In this document: positions 8,727 to 17,260 of the stretch, in pieces
How positions within the stretch are numbered: the stretch's first letter is position 1
How the letters are laid out: every line of letters starts with the position of its first letter
Origin: Neorickettsia findlayensis
Lineage (GTDB): Bacteria; Pseudomonadota; Alphaproteobacteria; Rickettsiales; Anaplasmataceae
DNA length: 64,000 nt
NCBI RefSeq assembly: GCF_009856525.1
Contig: NZ_CP047224.1
Span: 186,001-250,000 of the forward strand
Reading direction: 5' to 3'
Notes under the pieces: model-generated
Seen by the model: the letters and a program-made list of their open reading frames with translations, nothing else
Databases searched by the model: none
What the model was told of the DNA's origin: nothing
Program-made: the position numbers and the translations under genes

Positions 8727-9161
8727 CTATTTATTTTTTTCTTCTCCATAAGCCTGAGACATGGTTTTTACCAATGAGAGAACTTTACTTCTTACTGAAT
8801 CTTCCGTAATAGCCTTGAATGCACGAACCAAAACCAGAAGCTCTTTGTTATACTCATTCTCATGCTCAAACTCTATGCTATTTTCAGAATCATATAACGT
8901 ATCGCCCTCGTGTTCCTTGTTTAGCGAAGCAAAAAAATAGGAGGGCGAAACTTTACAAAACTTACATATGTCAAGCAGCCTGCTTACACAAAGGCGGTTC
9001 GCACCGCATTCGTACTTCTGAAGCTGCTGGAAGGTTACACCAATTTCCTTGGCTATGGCAGCCTGGCTATAACCTTTAAGGGTCCTAAGCCTACGAATCT
9101 GCTTTCCAATCATCACGTCAGTTTCCGCACGTTTCTTAAAATTCTCAGAGATTTTAGGCAT
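8727..9161 (-). CDS. XRE-family helix-turn-helix transcriptional regulator
   Basis: 144 residues from the ATG at 9161 (a longer start at 9191 adds ten residues). Residues about 15-75 form a Cro/C1-type DNA-binding domain: IGKQIRRLRTLKGYSQAAIAKEIGV followed by TFQQLQKYECGANRLCVSRLLDICKFCKVSPSYFF. The tail is acidic and then helical, like the alphaproteobacterial regulators of this size. EcxR, which controls type IV secretion genes in Ehrlichia, belongs to the same broad family, but orthology is only a suggestion. The upstream region has a perfect 34-bp palindrome (9232-9265), a possible operator for self-control or for a dimeric regulator. The target genes cannot be read from the sequence. Confidence 0.88.
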   Translation of the reverse strand: MPKISENFKKRAETDVMIGKQIRRLRTLKGYSQAAIAKEIGVTFQQLQKYECGANRLCVSRLLDICKFCKVSPSYFFASLNKEHEGDTLYDSENSIEFEHENEYNKELLVLVRAFKAITEDSVRSKVLSLVKTMSQAYGEEKNK

Positions 9162-9231
9162 ATAAAAACACTGTACCGTGAATAAACGCAAAGTATTATG
9201 CTAACTCCTAACCGGTAGATAAACAACAACA

Positions 9232-9265
9232 ATCATATTGGCATTGTTAACAATGCCAATATGAT
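9232..9265. repeat. Perfect 34-bp palindrome upstream of the XRE regulator and downstream of secA
   Basis: Each half is 17 nt (left half ATCATATTGGCATTGTT) and the two halves meet at the centre of GTTAAC with no spacer and no mismatch. It lies 70 nt before the regulator ATG and 174 nt after the secA stop. It could be a regulator operator or a factor-independent terminator of secA; on the minus strand it is followed by TGTTGTTGTTTATC, which is only moderately T-rich. Confidence 0.9.
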
Positions 9266-9439
9266 AAATCCTATTTTCTCTACAAAAAGCCAAGACAAGC
9301 CGATCGCTCATAGTAGGAAACACTACGCGTAGGATTATACCAATAGAACCATCAATGAGTCAAGATAATCTGCTTAAATGTACGATACTTCCTAATGTAA
9401 AGTAGAAAAATTTAAAGAAAAGGTTCATTTAAAGAGATG

Positions 9440-11854
9440 CTAAATGACTTTCATGTGCATTCGTTCAACAAGTTTTACTCGGACGAAAGACGCTATAATA
9501 TTTTCATGCCACCGGTCTGAGAGCCTCTGGAAAGCGTGGAACGCCTCATGTTTAAATTCGATAAGTGGATTTTTCTGTGCGACGGCCTTGAGGTTTATGC
9601 TTAATCTAAGATTCTCTAGAAACTGCAAATGCTCTTTCCATAGTTGGTCTAGTATCGCTATCATTATGCGCTTTTTTATTTCCAAAAGAAGTTCCACGTT
9701 CGCACGTTCCTTTTCTGCAATGATATTTTTTGTTTTTGAGTCTATGAAGCCTTCAATATCTTCGGTTTTATGTAGTTCTTTAAAGTCCTCGTTGTATATT
9801 GATTGCATACTGTGGACCAGAGTTGGAATATCATAAAAACTCTTAGATCGCGCATTTTCAAGAGTTTTAGCGTTTACATCTGACACTATTGGTAACAGAT
9901 CTATATCATTGCTTTCCATGATATTGTTTCGGTGGCTGAAGACGACTTTCCTTTGTTCATTTATCACGTCATCGAACTTAATAAGGTTTTTTCTGATCTC
10001 ATAATTACGGCTCTCTACTTTCTTTTGTGCCTTTTCGAGTGAACGTGTTATGTACGAATGTTTTATGGCGCCATTATTGGAAAGCTGCTTTTTTAGCATG
10101 TTACGTATTCCCGGTGTACCGAACACACGCAATAGATCATCGTCGAGTGAGAGAAAAAACTTTGATTCACCTGGATCACCTTGTCTACCTGATCTTCCTC
10201 TGAGTTGATTATCAATACGGCGGCTTTCGTGTCTTTCAGTACCAATAACGTAAAGTCCTCCAGCTTTTCGAACTATCTCTTCGTTTTTTGCATGCTCTTT
10301 TTCAGTTTCATCGTTTGCTGAAACGTTAAAATTAAAGTTGCCCCCCAACTGGATATCTGTTCCTCTTCCAGCCATATTTGTGGCTATAGTTATAGCGCCG
10401 GGTTTACCTGCTTGTGCAATAATTTCCGCTTCGAAAGCGTGCTGTTTTGCGTTCAATACGGAGTGCTTTAGCTTTGCCTTTTTCAGTTCACGTGAGAGTT
10501 CTTCAGAATTTTCTATACTCGTTGTTCCAATCAGGATGGGTTGTAGTTTCTCATGACATTCTTTTGCGAGTTTTAGAATAGCTTCGTATTTCTCCTTTTT
10601 TGAGGCGTATATTTCATCATCATGATCAATTCTGCGTACTGGCAGATGTGATGGTATTTGTACGACTCCTAGCCCGTATATTGTCGAGAATTCCTCCCTT
10701 TCTGTTGCAGCTGTTCCTGTCATGCCAGCAAGCTTGTTGTACATCCTGAAGTAGTTTTGGAATGTAATGGATGCAAGTGTTTGATTCTCATTTTGAATCT
10801 TGAGATTTTCTTTGGCTTCAAGTGCTTGATGTAGTCCCTCTGAATACCGTCTCCCATGCATCATACGGCCAGTAAACTCATCTATTAAAACTATTTGGCC
10901 ATCTTTGACGATGTAATCCTTGTTTTTTTGGAAGAGATTGATTGCCTTGAGGGATTGATTCAAACAGTGTACAAGTTGCAGGTTTTGTGGTTCATAGAGC
11001 GATGAACCAGTCTCTATGAATTTTTCATCCATCAATAGTTTTTCTACGGCTTCTTGCCCTTCCTCTGTGAGAGAAACGGTTCTTGCTTTTTCATCAACTG
11101 TGTATAAAGTGCTATCGAGCTTTTCTGCAAGCTTATTTATGCTTGCGTAAAGGTATGAGGCACCATCCGTCATACCCGAGACTATAAGCGGTGTACGTGC
11201 CTCATCGATCAATATTGAGTCAACTTCATCCACGATTGCATAATGAAGGCCCCGCTGCACCATTTCTCCTTTGGAAAACTTCATGTTATCCCGAAGATAA
11301 TCAAAGCCCAGCTCGTTGTTTGTGGCATAGGTGATATCTGCTTTATATGCATGTGCTCTTTCTGGATCACGCATATCTGAAGTAACACAAGAAACTTGTA
11401 ATCCTAGATATCTATAGATTTGTTTCATCCACTCGGTATCTCTTCGAGCTAAGTAGTCGTTCACCGTTACTACGTGCACACCTTTTTCAGGGAGAGCGTT
11501 CAAATAAGCTGCTAGAGTTGCGACAAGCGTTTTCCCTTCGCCTGTGTGCATTTCACTTATCATTCCCCAGTGCAGCACAATTCCCCCCATGATTTGCACA
11601 TCGAAATGCCGCATACCGAGGGTTCTGACGGAAGCCTCTCTGACACATGCATATGCTTCGGGCAGTATTTCATCTAGTGAAGCGCTTTGCTTGAACAGTC
11701 TTTCTTTGAATTCGTTAGTTTTGTTTCTAAGTTCGTCACTTGAGAGTTCACGAACCCTAGCCTCAAGAGCGTTGACTTGCTCCACACCACCGTTTAGCTT
11801 TCCCTTGATCTTTCGATTTCGAGAGTCAAAAATTTTGTGCACTAAATCTAGCAT
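9440..11854 (-). CDS. secA: Preprotein translocase ATPase SecA
   Basis: ATPase motor that pushes unfolded preproteins through SecYEG. The Walker A loop MHTGEGKTL (residues about 102-110), the motor segments YITYATNNELGFDYLRDNM and VDEVDSILIDEARTPLIVSG, TGTAATE, TNMAGRGTDIQLGG and GRSGRQGDPGESKF are present. At 804 residues it is about 100 shorter than E. coli SecA (901). The protein stops after the helical scaffold (FQRLSDRWHENIIASFVRVKL) and lacks the usual linker and C-terminal zinc-binding CxC...CH tail that contacts SecB and lipids. The frame is otherwise intact, so this looks like a natural short form. It is a single-gene unit, divergent from ctrA across 481 nt. Confidence 0.97.
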   Translation of the reverse strand: MLDLVHKIFDSRNRKIKGKLNGGVEQVNALEARVRELSSDELRNKTNEFKERLFKQSASLDEILPEAYACVREASVRTLGMRHFDVQIMGGIVLHWGMISEMHTGEGKTLVATLAAYLNALPEKGVHVVTVNDYLARRDTEWMKQIYRYLGLQVSCVTSDMRDPERAHAYKADITYATNNELGFDYLRDNMKFSKGEMVQRGLHYAIVDEVDSILIDEARTPLIVSGMTDGASYLYASINKLAEKLDSTLYTVDEKARTVSLTEEGQEAVEKLLMDEKFIETGSSLYEPQNLQLVHCLNQSLKAINLFQKNKDYIVKDGQIVLIDEFTGRMMHGRRYSEGLHQALEAKENLKIQNENQTLASITFQNYFRMYNKLAGMTGTAATEREEFSTIYGLGVVQIPSHLPVRRIDHDDEIYASKKEKYEAILKLAKECHEKLQPILIGTTSIENSEELSRELKKAKLKHSVLNAKQHAFEAEIIAQAGKPGAITIATNMAGRGTDIQLGGNFNFNVSANDETEKEHAKNEEIVRKAGGLYVIGTERHESRRIDNQLRGRSGRQGDPGESKFFLSLDDDLLRVFGTPGIRNMLKKQLSNNGAIKHSYITRSLEKAQKKVESRNYEIRKNLIKFDDVINEQRKVVFSHRNNIMESNDIDLLPIVSDVNAKTLENARSKSFYDIPTLVHSMQSIYNEDFKELHKTEDIEGFIDSKTKNIIAEKERANVELLLEIKKRIMIAILDQLWKEHLQFLENLRLSINLKAVAQKNPLIEFKHEAFHAFQRLSDRWHENIIASFVRVKLVERMHMKVI

Positions 11855-12335
11855 CTTGCCTGGAGAGCGTTACCATATACAGGTCGATATTTTATGCTCT
11901 TGTTTGAAGATTAGCAAATATGTGCCTAAATAGGATATATTCTTTGTTTTTATTCTAGAGTAATGAAGTTTGCACATGAATTTGTTTCAGTGTTGTCTTA
12001 ATGCTACCAGAAAGTGATATTTTTAAGAGAATATTCTACAAAAAGTTTGTACATGTGGAAAACATTCTCAGAAGATGCTATAATCGGAATGGTGTTTTTT
12101 GGGGGTACTTGGGACATCAAAGTTTTCGAGTTCTGCGTGAAACCCAAATGTTTGAGGTTTTTGTTCGGTAAGACGTTGATCTTGATTAACATATAGTTAA
12201 TCGAAAATTTACGAACTATGATGTATAAGTAACCGCACTTGGTGGTCTTTTATATTTTTATGGTGTGAGTGGTGCCTGGTTTGGGGCGTTTTTCTTGTGC
12301 CTCATTTGATTTTTTTGCCGTAGGGTGGAGTTGAG
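11855..12335. other. 481-nt divergent intergenic region between secA and ctrA
   Basis: I see no convincing gene. The two roughly 60-codon open frames here (12004-12192 minus and 12014-12196 plus) are overlapping shadows without similarity to anything I know. The recognisable element is the TTAA-N7-TTAA box at 12186-12200. The region should hold the promoters of both divergent genes. It is large for such a compact genome and an unannotated small RNA cannot be excluded. Confidence 0.6.
12184..12202. promoter_or_regulatory. CtrA-type binding box (TTAA-N7-TTAA) upstream of ctrA
   Basis: TTAA (12186-12189), seven bases, TTAA (12197-12200). This matches the core of the alphaproteobacterial CtrA recognition sequence TTAA-N7-TTAA. 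The box is also a perfect inverted repeat, GATTAAC-ATATA-GTTAATC. It lies 133 nt before the ctrA ATG. A TATAAG (12224-12229) lies 21 nt downstream and could be a -10 element. Autoregulation of ctrA is known in Caulobacter; here it is inferred. Confidence 0.55.
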
Positions 12336-13127
12336 ATGCGTATATTAGTAGTCGATGACGAGCAGAAGGTAACGGATTATGTGAAGAGTATTATTACCTC
12401 TGTTGGGTATGTTTGTGACACGGCTTCCTGTTGCCGTGATGCTTCAGCACTGATTAATTCCAGCAAAGGCGATTATCAGTATGATCTTATTATCCTAGAC
12501 AGGGTTCTCCCCGACGGGGATGGCTTGGATATGATCTTAAATTTGCGTTGTAAGAACATAAAGACTCCCGTGATCTTTTTCTCTGCTCTCTCGTCTTATG
12601 AGAACAGGATTAAGGCTTTCGATTTTGGTGCCGATGATTTCATTGCGAAGAGTGAGCTGCATAAGGGTGAGTTTCTTGCGCGTATAAGGGCTGTTCTGAG
12701 AAGGTGCTTCAGCCATCACTTTTCGAAATTCAAGCTTGGTAACATGTTGGTGGACTTTCACATGCAGGTTTGTAAGATGCGTGGCAAAGTTGTGCAGCTG
12801 ACAAACAAGGAATACTCAATGTTAGAGTTGATGTGTCTTCATGGTAGGGGAGCTATCATATCCAAGGATAAGTTTATAAGCCATCTTTATTCTAATAATG
12901 AGCCGACGGAGCAAAAAATCATTGATGTTTTTGCTTGCAAATTACGTAGCAAGCTAGCTGCGTATAACGATGGTGTGAGCTACATAGAGACAGTTTGGGG
13001 AAGAGGGTACACGTTGAATGAGAATGTTCCTCCAATAAGAAGTAGTGTGAAAAAATCTAGAGCTATTTCTGCTGATGAGCATGCTTCTGCAGCTGCTGGG
13101 CATGAGCTCCAGAAAAGTACCACCTAA
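12336..13127 (+). CDS. ctrA: CtrA-like response regulator (OmpR/PhoB type)
   Basis: 263 residues. The N-terminal receiver domain has acidic D7-D8, phosphoacceptor D55 (IILDRVLPDGDG), S83 and K105. The C-terminal winged helix ends IIDVFACKLRSKLA...YIETVWGRGYTL, which strongly resembles the CtrA DNA-binding domain. CtrA is the master cell-cycle and development regulator of alphaproteobacteria; in Ehrlichia and Anaplasma it is tied to the biphasic growth cycle through the CckA phosphorelay. The receiver is more diverged than the DNA-binding part (the proline after the conserved lysine is replaced by serine). GGTGGAG precedes the ATG at good spacing. A TTAA-N7-TTAA box lies upstream, consistent with autoregulation. 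Family assignment is secure; the CtrA name rests on the C-terminal domain. Confidence 0.85.
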   Translation: MRILVVDDEQKVTDYVKSIITSVGYVCDTASCCRDASALINSSKGDYQYDLIILDRVLPDGDGLDMILNLRCKNIKTPVIFFSALSSYENRIKAFDFGADDFIAKSELHKGEFLARIRAVLRRCFSHHFSKFKLGNMLVDFHMQVCKMRGKVVQLTNKEYSMLELMCLHGRGAIISKDKFISHLYSNNEPTEQKIIDVFACKLRSKLAAYNDGVSYIETVWGRGYTLNENVPPIRSSVKKSRAISADEHASAAAGHELQKSTT

Positions 13128-13222
13128 GTAAGGGGTTGCATTACTGTGTGCAGGACCCAGCAAGGCTTCACTATTTTTCTCGTCCTAGAAAAAGGCGCAT
13201 TCGCGTTCTTCTGCTTGGGCTC

Positions 13223-13711
13223 TTAAGGTCTTTCAGGTACAGCTTCTGTTTGCTTTCTGATCCAGGTTCGTAGTCTGTGTTGCAAATCTTTGTCTTGTAG
13301 GGCCAGTATTCTGCAGGCCAGGAGTGCTGCGTTTTCTGCGCCTGCTTTTCCTATAGAGAGAGTACCGACTGGTGTGCCTGCAGGCATCTGGCATATCGAA
13401 AGCAAGCTATCCAGACCGTTGAGTGTTTTACTTTCTACTGGTACTCCTAAGACTGGAATATCGCTTATGGCTGCGATCATTCCCGGTAAATGAGCTGCTC
13501 CTCCAGCGCCTGCTATTATTGTGCCAATTCCATTGTCTGCTGCGCTTTTCGAAAACTCATACAACCTTGCTGGAGTTCTGTGTGCTGATATCACGTAAGT
13601 CTCATATTGTACAATTAACTCTTCTAATATTTTCTCCGCATACTGCATAGTAGAATAGTCAGACGTACTGCCCATTACTACCGCTATCTTTTTAGAACTC
13701 ATTCTCACCAT
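13223..13711 (-). CDS. purE: N5-carboxyaminoimidazole ribonucleotide mutase
   Basis: Class I PurE, which converts N5-CAIR to CAIR in purine synthesis. 162 residues, the usual size. The motifs GSTSDYSTM (near residue 14), SAHRTPARLYEF, AGAGGAAHLPGM, PVLGVPV and QMPAGTPVGTLSIGKAGAENAALLA are all there. A second ATG at 13702 (three codons in) is equally possible as the start. It is convergent with ctrA. The purK partner, if any, is not in the window. With purA it shows that de novo purine synthesis is kept, as is typical for the Anaplasmataceae. Confidence 0.95.
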   Translation of the reverse strand: MVRMSSKKIAVVMGSTSDYSTMQYAEKILEELIVQYETYVISAHRTPARLYEFSKSAADNGIGTIIAGAGGAAHLPGMIAAISDIPVLGVPVESKTLNGLDSLLSICQMPAGTPVGTLSIGKAGAENAALLACRILALQDKDLQHRLRTWIRKQTEAVPERP

Positions 13712-13881
13712 CTCAACAATACATAGAATTCTAATTCATCCATGAAAGTACTCAATATGCATATACTGTTGTTCCCAAAGAAGTATCAAGAATCAAATTG
13801 GATGATCAGGTCCAGATTTCTATACACAAAGCTGTTTTTACACATTCACTCTCAGTCATGATTTTCAGGGAGGTAAAACCT

Positions 13882-14871
13882 TTACCAGCACAGTCTTGGT
13901 TGTGGCTCCAGAGGTAGTTCCGTACAGCCCGCTGTAATTCTCTCTATAGCCGCCCAGGCTATCATTGCTGCGTTATCTGTACATAGAACACCTTCTGGAA
14001 AGTGTAGAGATAAGTCATGATTTTTCGCAAATTCTTCTAATATTTTTCTTACGTAACGATTGGAGGCAACCCCTCCAGCTAATACGATCCTAGAATGGCC
14101 ACAGATTTTCACGGCTTGTTCTAACTTACTGACCATGATTCTTGCTACGCATGCTTGGAACGATGCACAAATGTCGGCCTTATCTTGTTCTGTTATTTGG
14201 GGCAACGAAGTAATTATTTTTTTTAGGGCTGTTTTTATCCCTGATAGAGAAAAATTACAACCAGGTTGATTTATCATTGCTGCTGGTAAACGAAAACGTT
14301 CGGAGTCACCTTTGCTTGCGAACTTTTCGACAATTTTTCCTCCGGGATATGTAAACCCCAGCATAGTTGCTAGCTTGTCAAATGCTTCGCCAAATGCATC
14401 ATCGAGTGTTTCCCCAAGAAGAAGATAATCACCTACCTTTTTTGCGTTGATAAGTTGAGAATGTCCTCCTGAGATCACGAGACAAACAAATGGGAAATTT
14501 ATTTTCTTCGTAAGTCTTGCAGCGAGTAAGTGTCCTTCTAGGTGGTTTATTCCGAGAACAGGTTTCTTAAGCAAAAATGCAAGACCACGGGCCATCATCA
14601 CTCCAACTATCAGCGATCCAACCAGTCCTGGACCAACAGTACAAGCAATAGATGTCAATTTTTCAAGATCATGTGCTTGAGCCGCCCTTCGTAGTATCTG
14701 AGGCAAAATTTTCAAATGCTCCCTGGATGCAAATTCCGGGTAGACTCCGTTATATTTGCTATGATCCTGGGTGAAAATTTCGTGAAAGTAAACCTTTCGT
14801 TCTTCAGAAACAATGGCGACTGAAGTTTCATCGCAACTTGTTTCTATGCCTAAAATTAAATGATTGTTCAT
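13882..14871 (-). CDS. tsaD: tRNA N6-threonylcarbamoyladenosine transferase TsaD
   Basis: Transfers the threonylcarbamoyl group to A37 of tRNAs that read ANN codons, together with TsaB and TsaE. 329 residues, close to the family length of about 337. It starts with the ASKHA signature LGIETSCDETSVAIV and includes the metal-binding pair in GINHLEGHLLAA (near residue 110), ISGGHSQLI, LDDAFGEAFDKLA, LAGGVASNRYVR and the C-terminal CTDNAAMIAWA. It overlaps the end of the TAXI-protein gene by 4 nt, so the two are likely cotranscribed and translationally coupled although functionally unrelated. Confidence 0.96.
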   Translation of the reverse strand: MNNHLILGIETSCDETSVAIVSEERKVYFHEIFTQDHSKYNGVYPEFASREHLKILPQILRRAAQAHDLEKLTSIACTVGPGLVGSLIVGVMMARGLAFLLKKPVLGINHLEGHLLAARLTKKINFPFVCLVISGGHSQLINAKKVGDYLLLGETLDDAFGEAFDKLATMLGFTYPGGKIVEKFASKGDSERFRLPAAMINQPGCNFSLSGIKTALKKIITSLPQITEQDKADICASFQACVARIMVSKLEQAVKICGHSRIVLAGGVASNRYVRKILEEFAKNHDLSLHFPEGVLCTDNAAMIAWAAIERITAGCTELPLEPQPRLCW

Positions 14872-15878
14872 TCAGGGTAAGAGTCCTCTTTAGAATCCCG
14901 GAGGAGCCCGATTTGTTTGTAAAACTGTTTCGCGCCTGAATGGATTGGTACATCCCCAGCTTCCGGAATGAGATCAACCTTTGTTATGTGCGAAAAAGCG
15001 GGATGTGTGCTTTGCAAAATGGCAAAATTCGAGAAGACACTGCTCACCAATTTATATGCTTTATCATCAGAAAAATCCTCAAGAACATAAAATCCCGACT
15101 TCACCGCAATCGTTTTTATTTCTTTTTCAGCTAATCCTGGATAAAGATCAGCAGGAATATCATAAGAGTAGTAATATGGATGATCTAGAAGTAACTTCTT
15201 TCTTGTTTCATCATCTAATGGCACGAGTTGCACATTGCAGGTCGCAGAAGCTTCCTGAAAAAGCCCACTCGGGTGACCTATAACAATTGTCATTACATCA
15301 ATTTTACCATCACAAAGAGCACGCACCTGCTCAGACGAGTTCAATTCTGTTGTAAGTTTAAAGTCAGTACTTGTCCATCCCTTGGTTCTCATGATTTTTT
15401 CTATCGTTCCTCTTACACCAGTGCCGGGTGCACCGATGTTAACTATCTTATGTTTGATTTCATCAAAGCTTTTTATTCCTAGCTCTTTTCGTACAAGAAC
15501 GGTAAAGGCCTCTTTATGCGTCGAAAAAAGTGAACGAAGTGAGGACATAGGTTGCATGGAGCTAAATAGTCCCGTGCCATTATACGCGTCATAAGCCCAA
15601 TCTCCTTGTGCTGCCGCAACTTCTAAGTCACCATTTCTGAGTGCGTTCAAATTGTACATAGTACCGGGCGTAGACTGGACCGAACAAGATATATCGAGTG
15701 TGTTGTCATTTATCGAGTGTTTCTTAATAAACCTGCATATCGCATTGCCAGTTGCATAATACACTCCAGAGATAGAACCCGTACCCACTCGCATGAAGTA
15801 GCGTTCCTCACCAACTGCATGGCTCAAGAGCAGCGATAGAAAGAAGAGCATCGCCAGATTGGAGCGAAAATTTAACAT
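14868..15878 (-). CDS. TAXI-family TRAP transporter solute-binding protein
   Basis: 336 residues with an N-terminal signal peptide (hydrophobic AMLFFLSLLLSHAVG, residues about 9-23). The mature part starts with the TAXI hallmark RVGTGSISGVYYATGNAICRFI and contains QSTPGTMYNLNALRNGDLEVAAAQGDW and NIGAPGTGVRGT, typical of the periplasmic component of TAXI-TRAP transporters, which import organic acids such as glutamate or related compounds. The TRAP membrane component is not next to it, as is often seen for reduced alphaproteobacteria. The ligand cannot be read from sequence. It overlaps tsaD by 4 nt. Similar proteins in Rickettsiales have been described as immunogenic, but that is outside the evidence here. 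Confidence 0.9.
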   Translation of the reverse strand: MLNFRSNLAMLFFLSLLLSHAVGEERYFMRVGTGSISGVYYATGNAICRFIKKHSINDNTLDISCSVQSTPGTMYNLNALRNGDLEVAAAQGDWAYDAYNGTGLFSSMQPMSSLRSLFSTHKEAFTVLVRKELGIKSFDEIKHKIVNIGAPGTGVRGTIEKIMRTKGWTSTDFKLTTELNSSEQVRALCDGKIDVMTIVIGHPSGLFQEASATCNVQLVPLDDETRKKLLLDHPYYYSYDIPADLYPGLAEKEIKTIAVKSGFYVLEDFSDDKAYKLVSSVFSNFAILQSTHPAFSHITKVDLIPEAGDVPIHSGAKQFYKQIGLLRDSKEDSYPE

Positions 15879-16154
15879 CTAAAACCTCTACAGCCTTCTC
15901 GGTTCAATTATATTTGACAACAATAACGAATACAAATGGACTCGAGTACAAGGAAGTCATTCAGTACTTTTTCCTTTAGTTCTGTGGCACCAATAGCGTC
16001 CTAGTAACGTATTTTCCAAAATGATGATTGCTTGATTTTTACCAACTGGTTTTGCTATTGCCATGCATGTGGTTTATTCTTTGTTTGCTGTTCGAGATCG
16101 GCAGTTCCTATTTTCATTTGGTCTCTGCCTTTCTGGTAGCATATCATAATCTCT

Positions 16155-17126
16155 ATGAATGTGACCGCTTACGATTTTTTGAACGCATTTTTTTCCGAAA
16201 AACTGCGCTCTGTAGAAGAGATGTTATATAACTCTATGGCCACTCTTACGAAACTTAGGAGCATAGAGGATGCTAAGAAAATGCTTTCCAGTGGTAAAAG
16301 GATACGTGCTTTATTATCCCTGCTTTCTTTTGCTCTTTGTGAAAATTTCGATACCGACGTAGAGATTCGTGCTGCTGCAACAATTGAATTAATTCATAAT
16401 GCTACACTCATGCATGATGATGTTATAGATGAAAACTATATTCGTCGTGGCAAGCCTAATATAAAAAGTATCTATGGAAATAGAATAAGCGTTCTCACAG
16501 GTGACTTTCTTCTAAGTGTAGCGTTTGAGATTATTTTAGAATGTAAGAATCTCAGTGTGGTGTTGTTACTTTCGAAAACGGCAAAGCAGCTTTCTGAAGG
16601 TGAAATACTACAGCTTCAGAGTATTGGTGAGATTGTTAGTGAATCTGAGTATTTGGAGGTTATTGCAAGAAAGACGGCTGTTTTGTTTTCTGCTGCTGCA
16701 GAAATTGCGGCAATACTGACTGATAAACATGAGTATATTGTTGTCCTTAGGGAAATAGGATTTCTAATAGGTATGGCATTTCAAATTGTTGATGATGTTC
16801 TTGACTATGGAGAGTCAAAGGAAGTTGGCAAGAATGTTGGCAACGATTTTCGAGAGTGTAAATTTACCTTGCCATGCGTCATTGCATACAGAGATGCAAA
16901 ATCCGAGGCTGCGAAGAAATTTTGGCGTGAGGTATTTTTTACAGAGAAAAAAGACATACAAGAAGCACGGTTTTTTATGTATGAGGTGGATGCTCTGGCG
17001 AAAGCGATGAAGGTTGCACGCGACTACCTCAGTAAGGCAGAAGAAAAACTCTCGATATTTGAAAACAGTGCAAGTTTATTCACAATGAAGACTTTTCTTA
17101 GGTACGCTGTCGAAAGGCCATATTAA
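16155..17126 (+). CDS. ispB: Polyprenyl diphosphate synthase
   Basis: Trans-prenyl chain elongation enzyme, 323 residues. Both aspartate-rich motifs are intact: LMHDDVIDENYIRRGKPN (first, near residue 90) and QIVDDVLDYGESKEVGKNVGNDF (second, near residue 210). The GKRIRALLSLLSF block that holds the isopentenyl diphosphate-binding basic residues is also visible. The likely product is the octaprenyl or longer side chain for ubiquinone, but chain length cannot be told from this sequence. The ATG at 16155 is preceded by ATCTCT rather than a strong ribosome binding site. It stands alone between a divergent TAXI gene and the TauE-like gene. Confidence 0.9.
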   Translation: MNVTAYDFLNAFFSEKLRSVEEMLYNSMATLTKLRSIEDAKKMLSSGKRIRALLSLLSFALCENFDTDVEIRAAATIELIHNATLMHDDVIDENYIRRGKPNIKSIYGNRISVLTGDFLLSVAFEIILECKNLSVVLLLSKTAKQLSEGEILQLQSIGEIVSESEYLEVIARKTAVLFSAAAEIAAILTDKHEYIVVLREIGFLIGMAFQIVDDVLDYGESKEVGKNVGNDFRECKFTLPCVIAYRDAKSEAAKKFWREVFFTEKKDIQEARFFMYEVDALAKAMKVARDYLSKAEEKLSIFENSASLFTMKTFLRYAVERPY

Positions 17127-17260
17127 ATTGATTAGAATTTGTGTAATACTGACCCTGATGTTGGAACATGCCTGCTATAGAAGGTTCTGCGATAAACAAT
17201 CCGTTCGGCGTAACTGTTGTTGGATTTTCTCTTTTAGGAGATATTAAAGTCTCGTGCTAG

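Noticed and set aside
12004..12196. Two overlapping open frames of about 60 codons on opposite strands in the secA-ctrA gap
   Set aside because: They mirror each other, have no recognisable motifs and no convincing ribosome binding sites; the CtrA-type box overlaps their ends.
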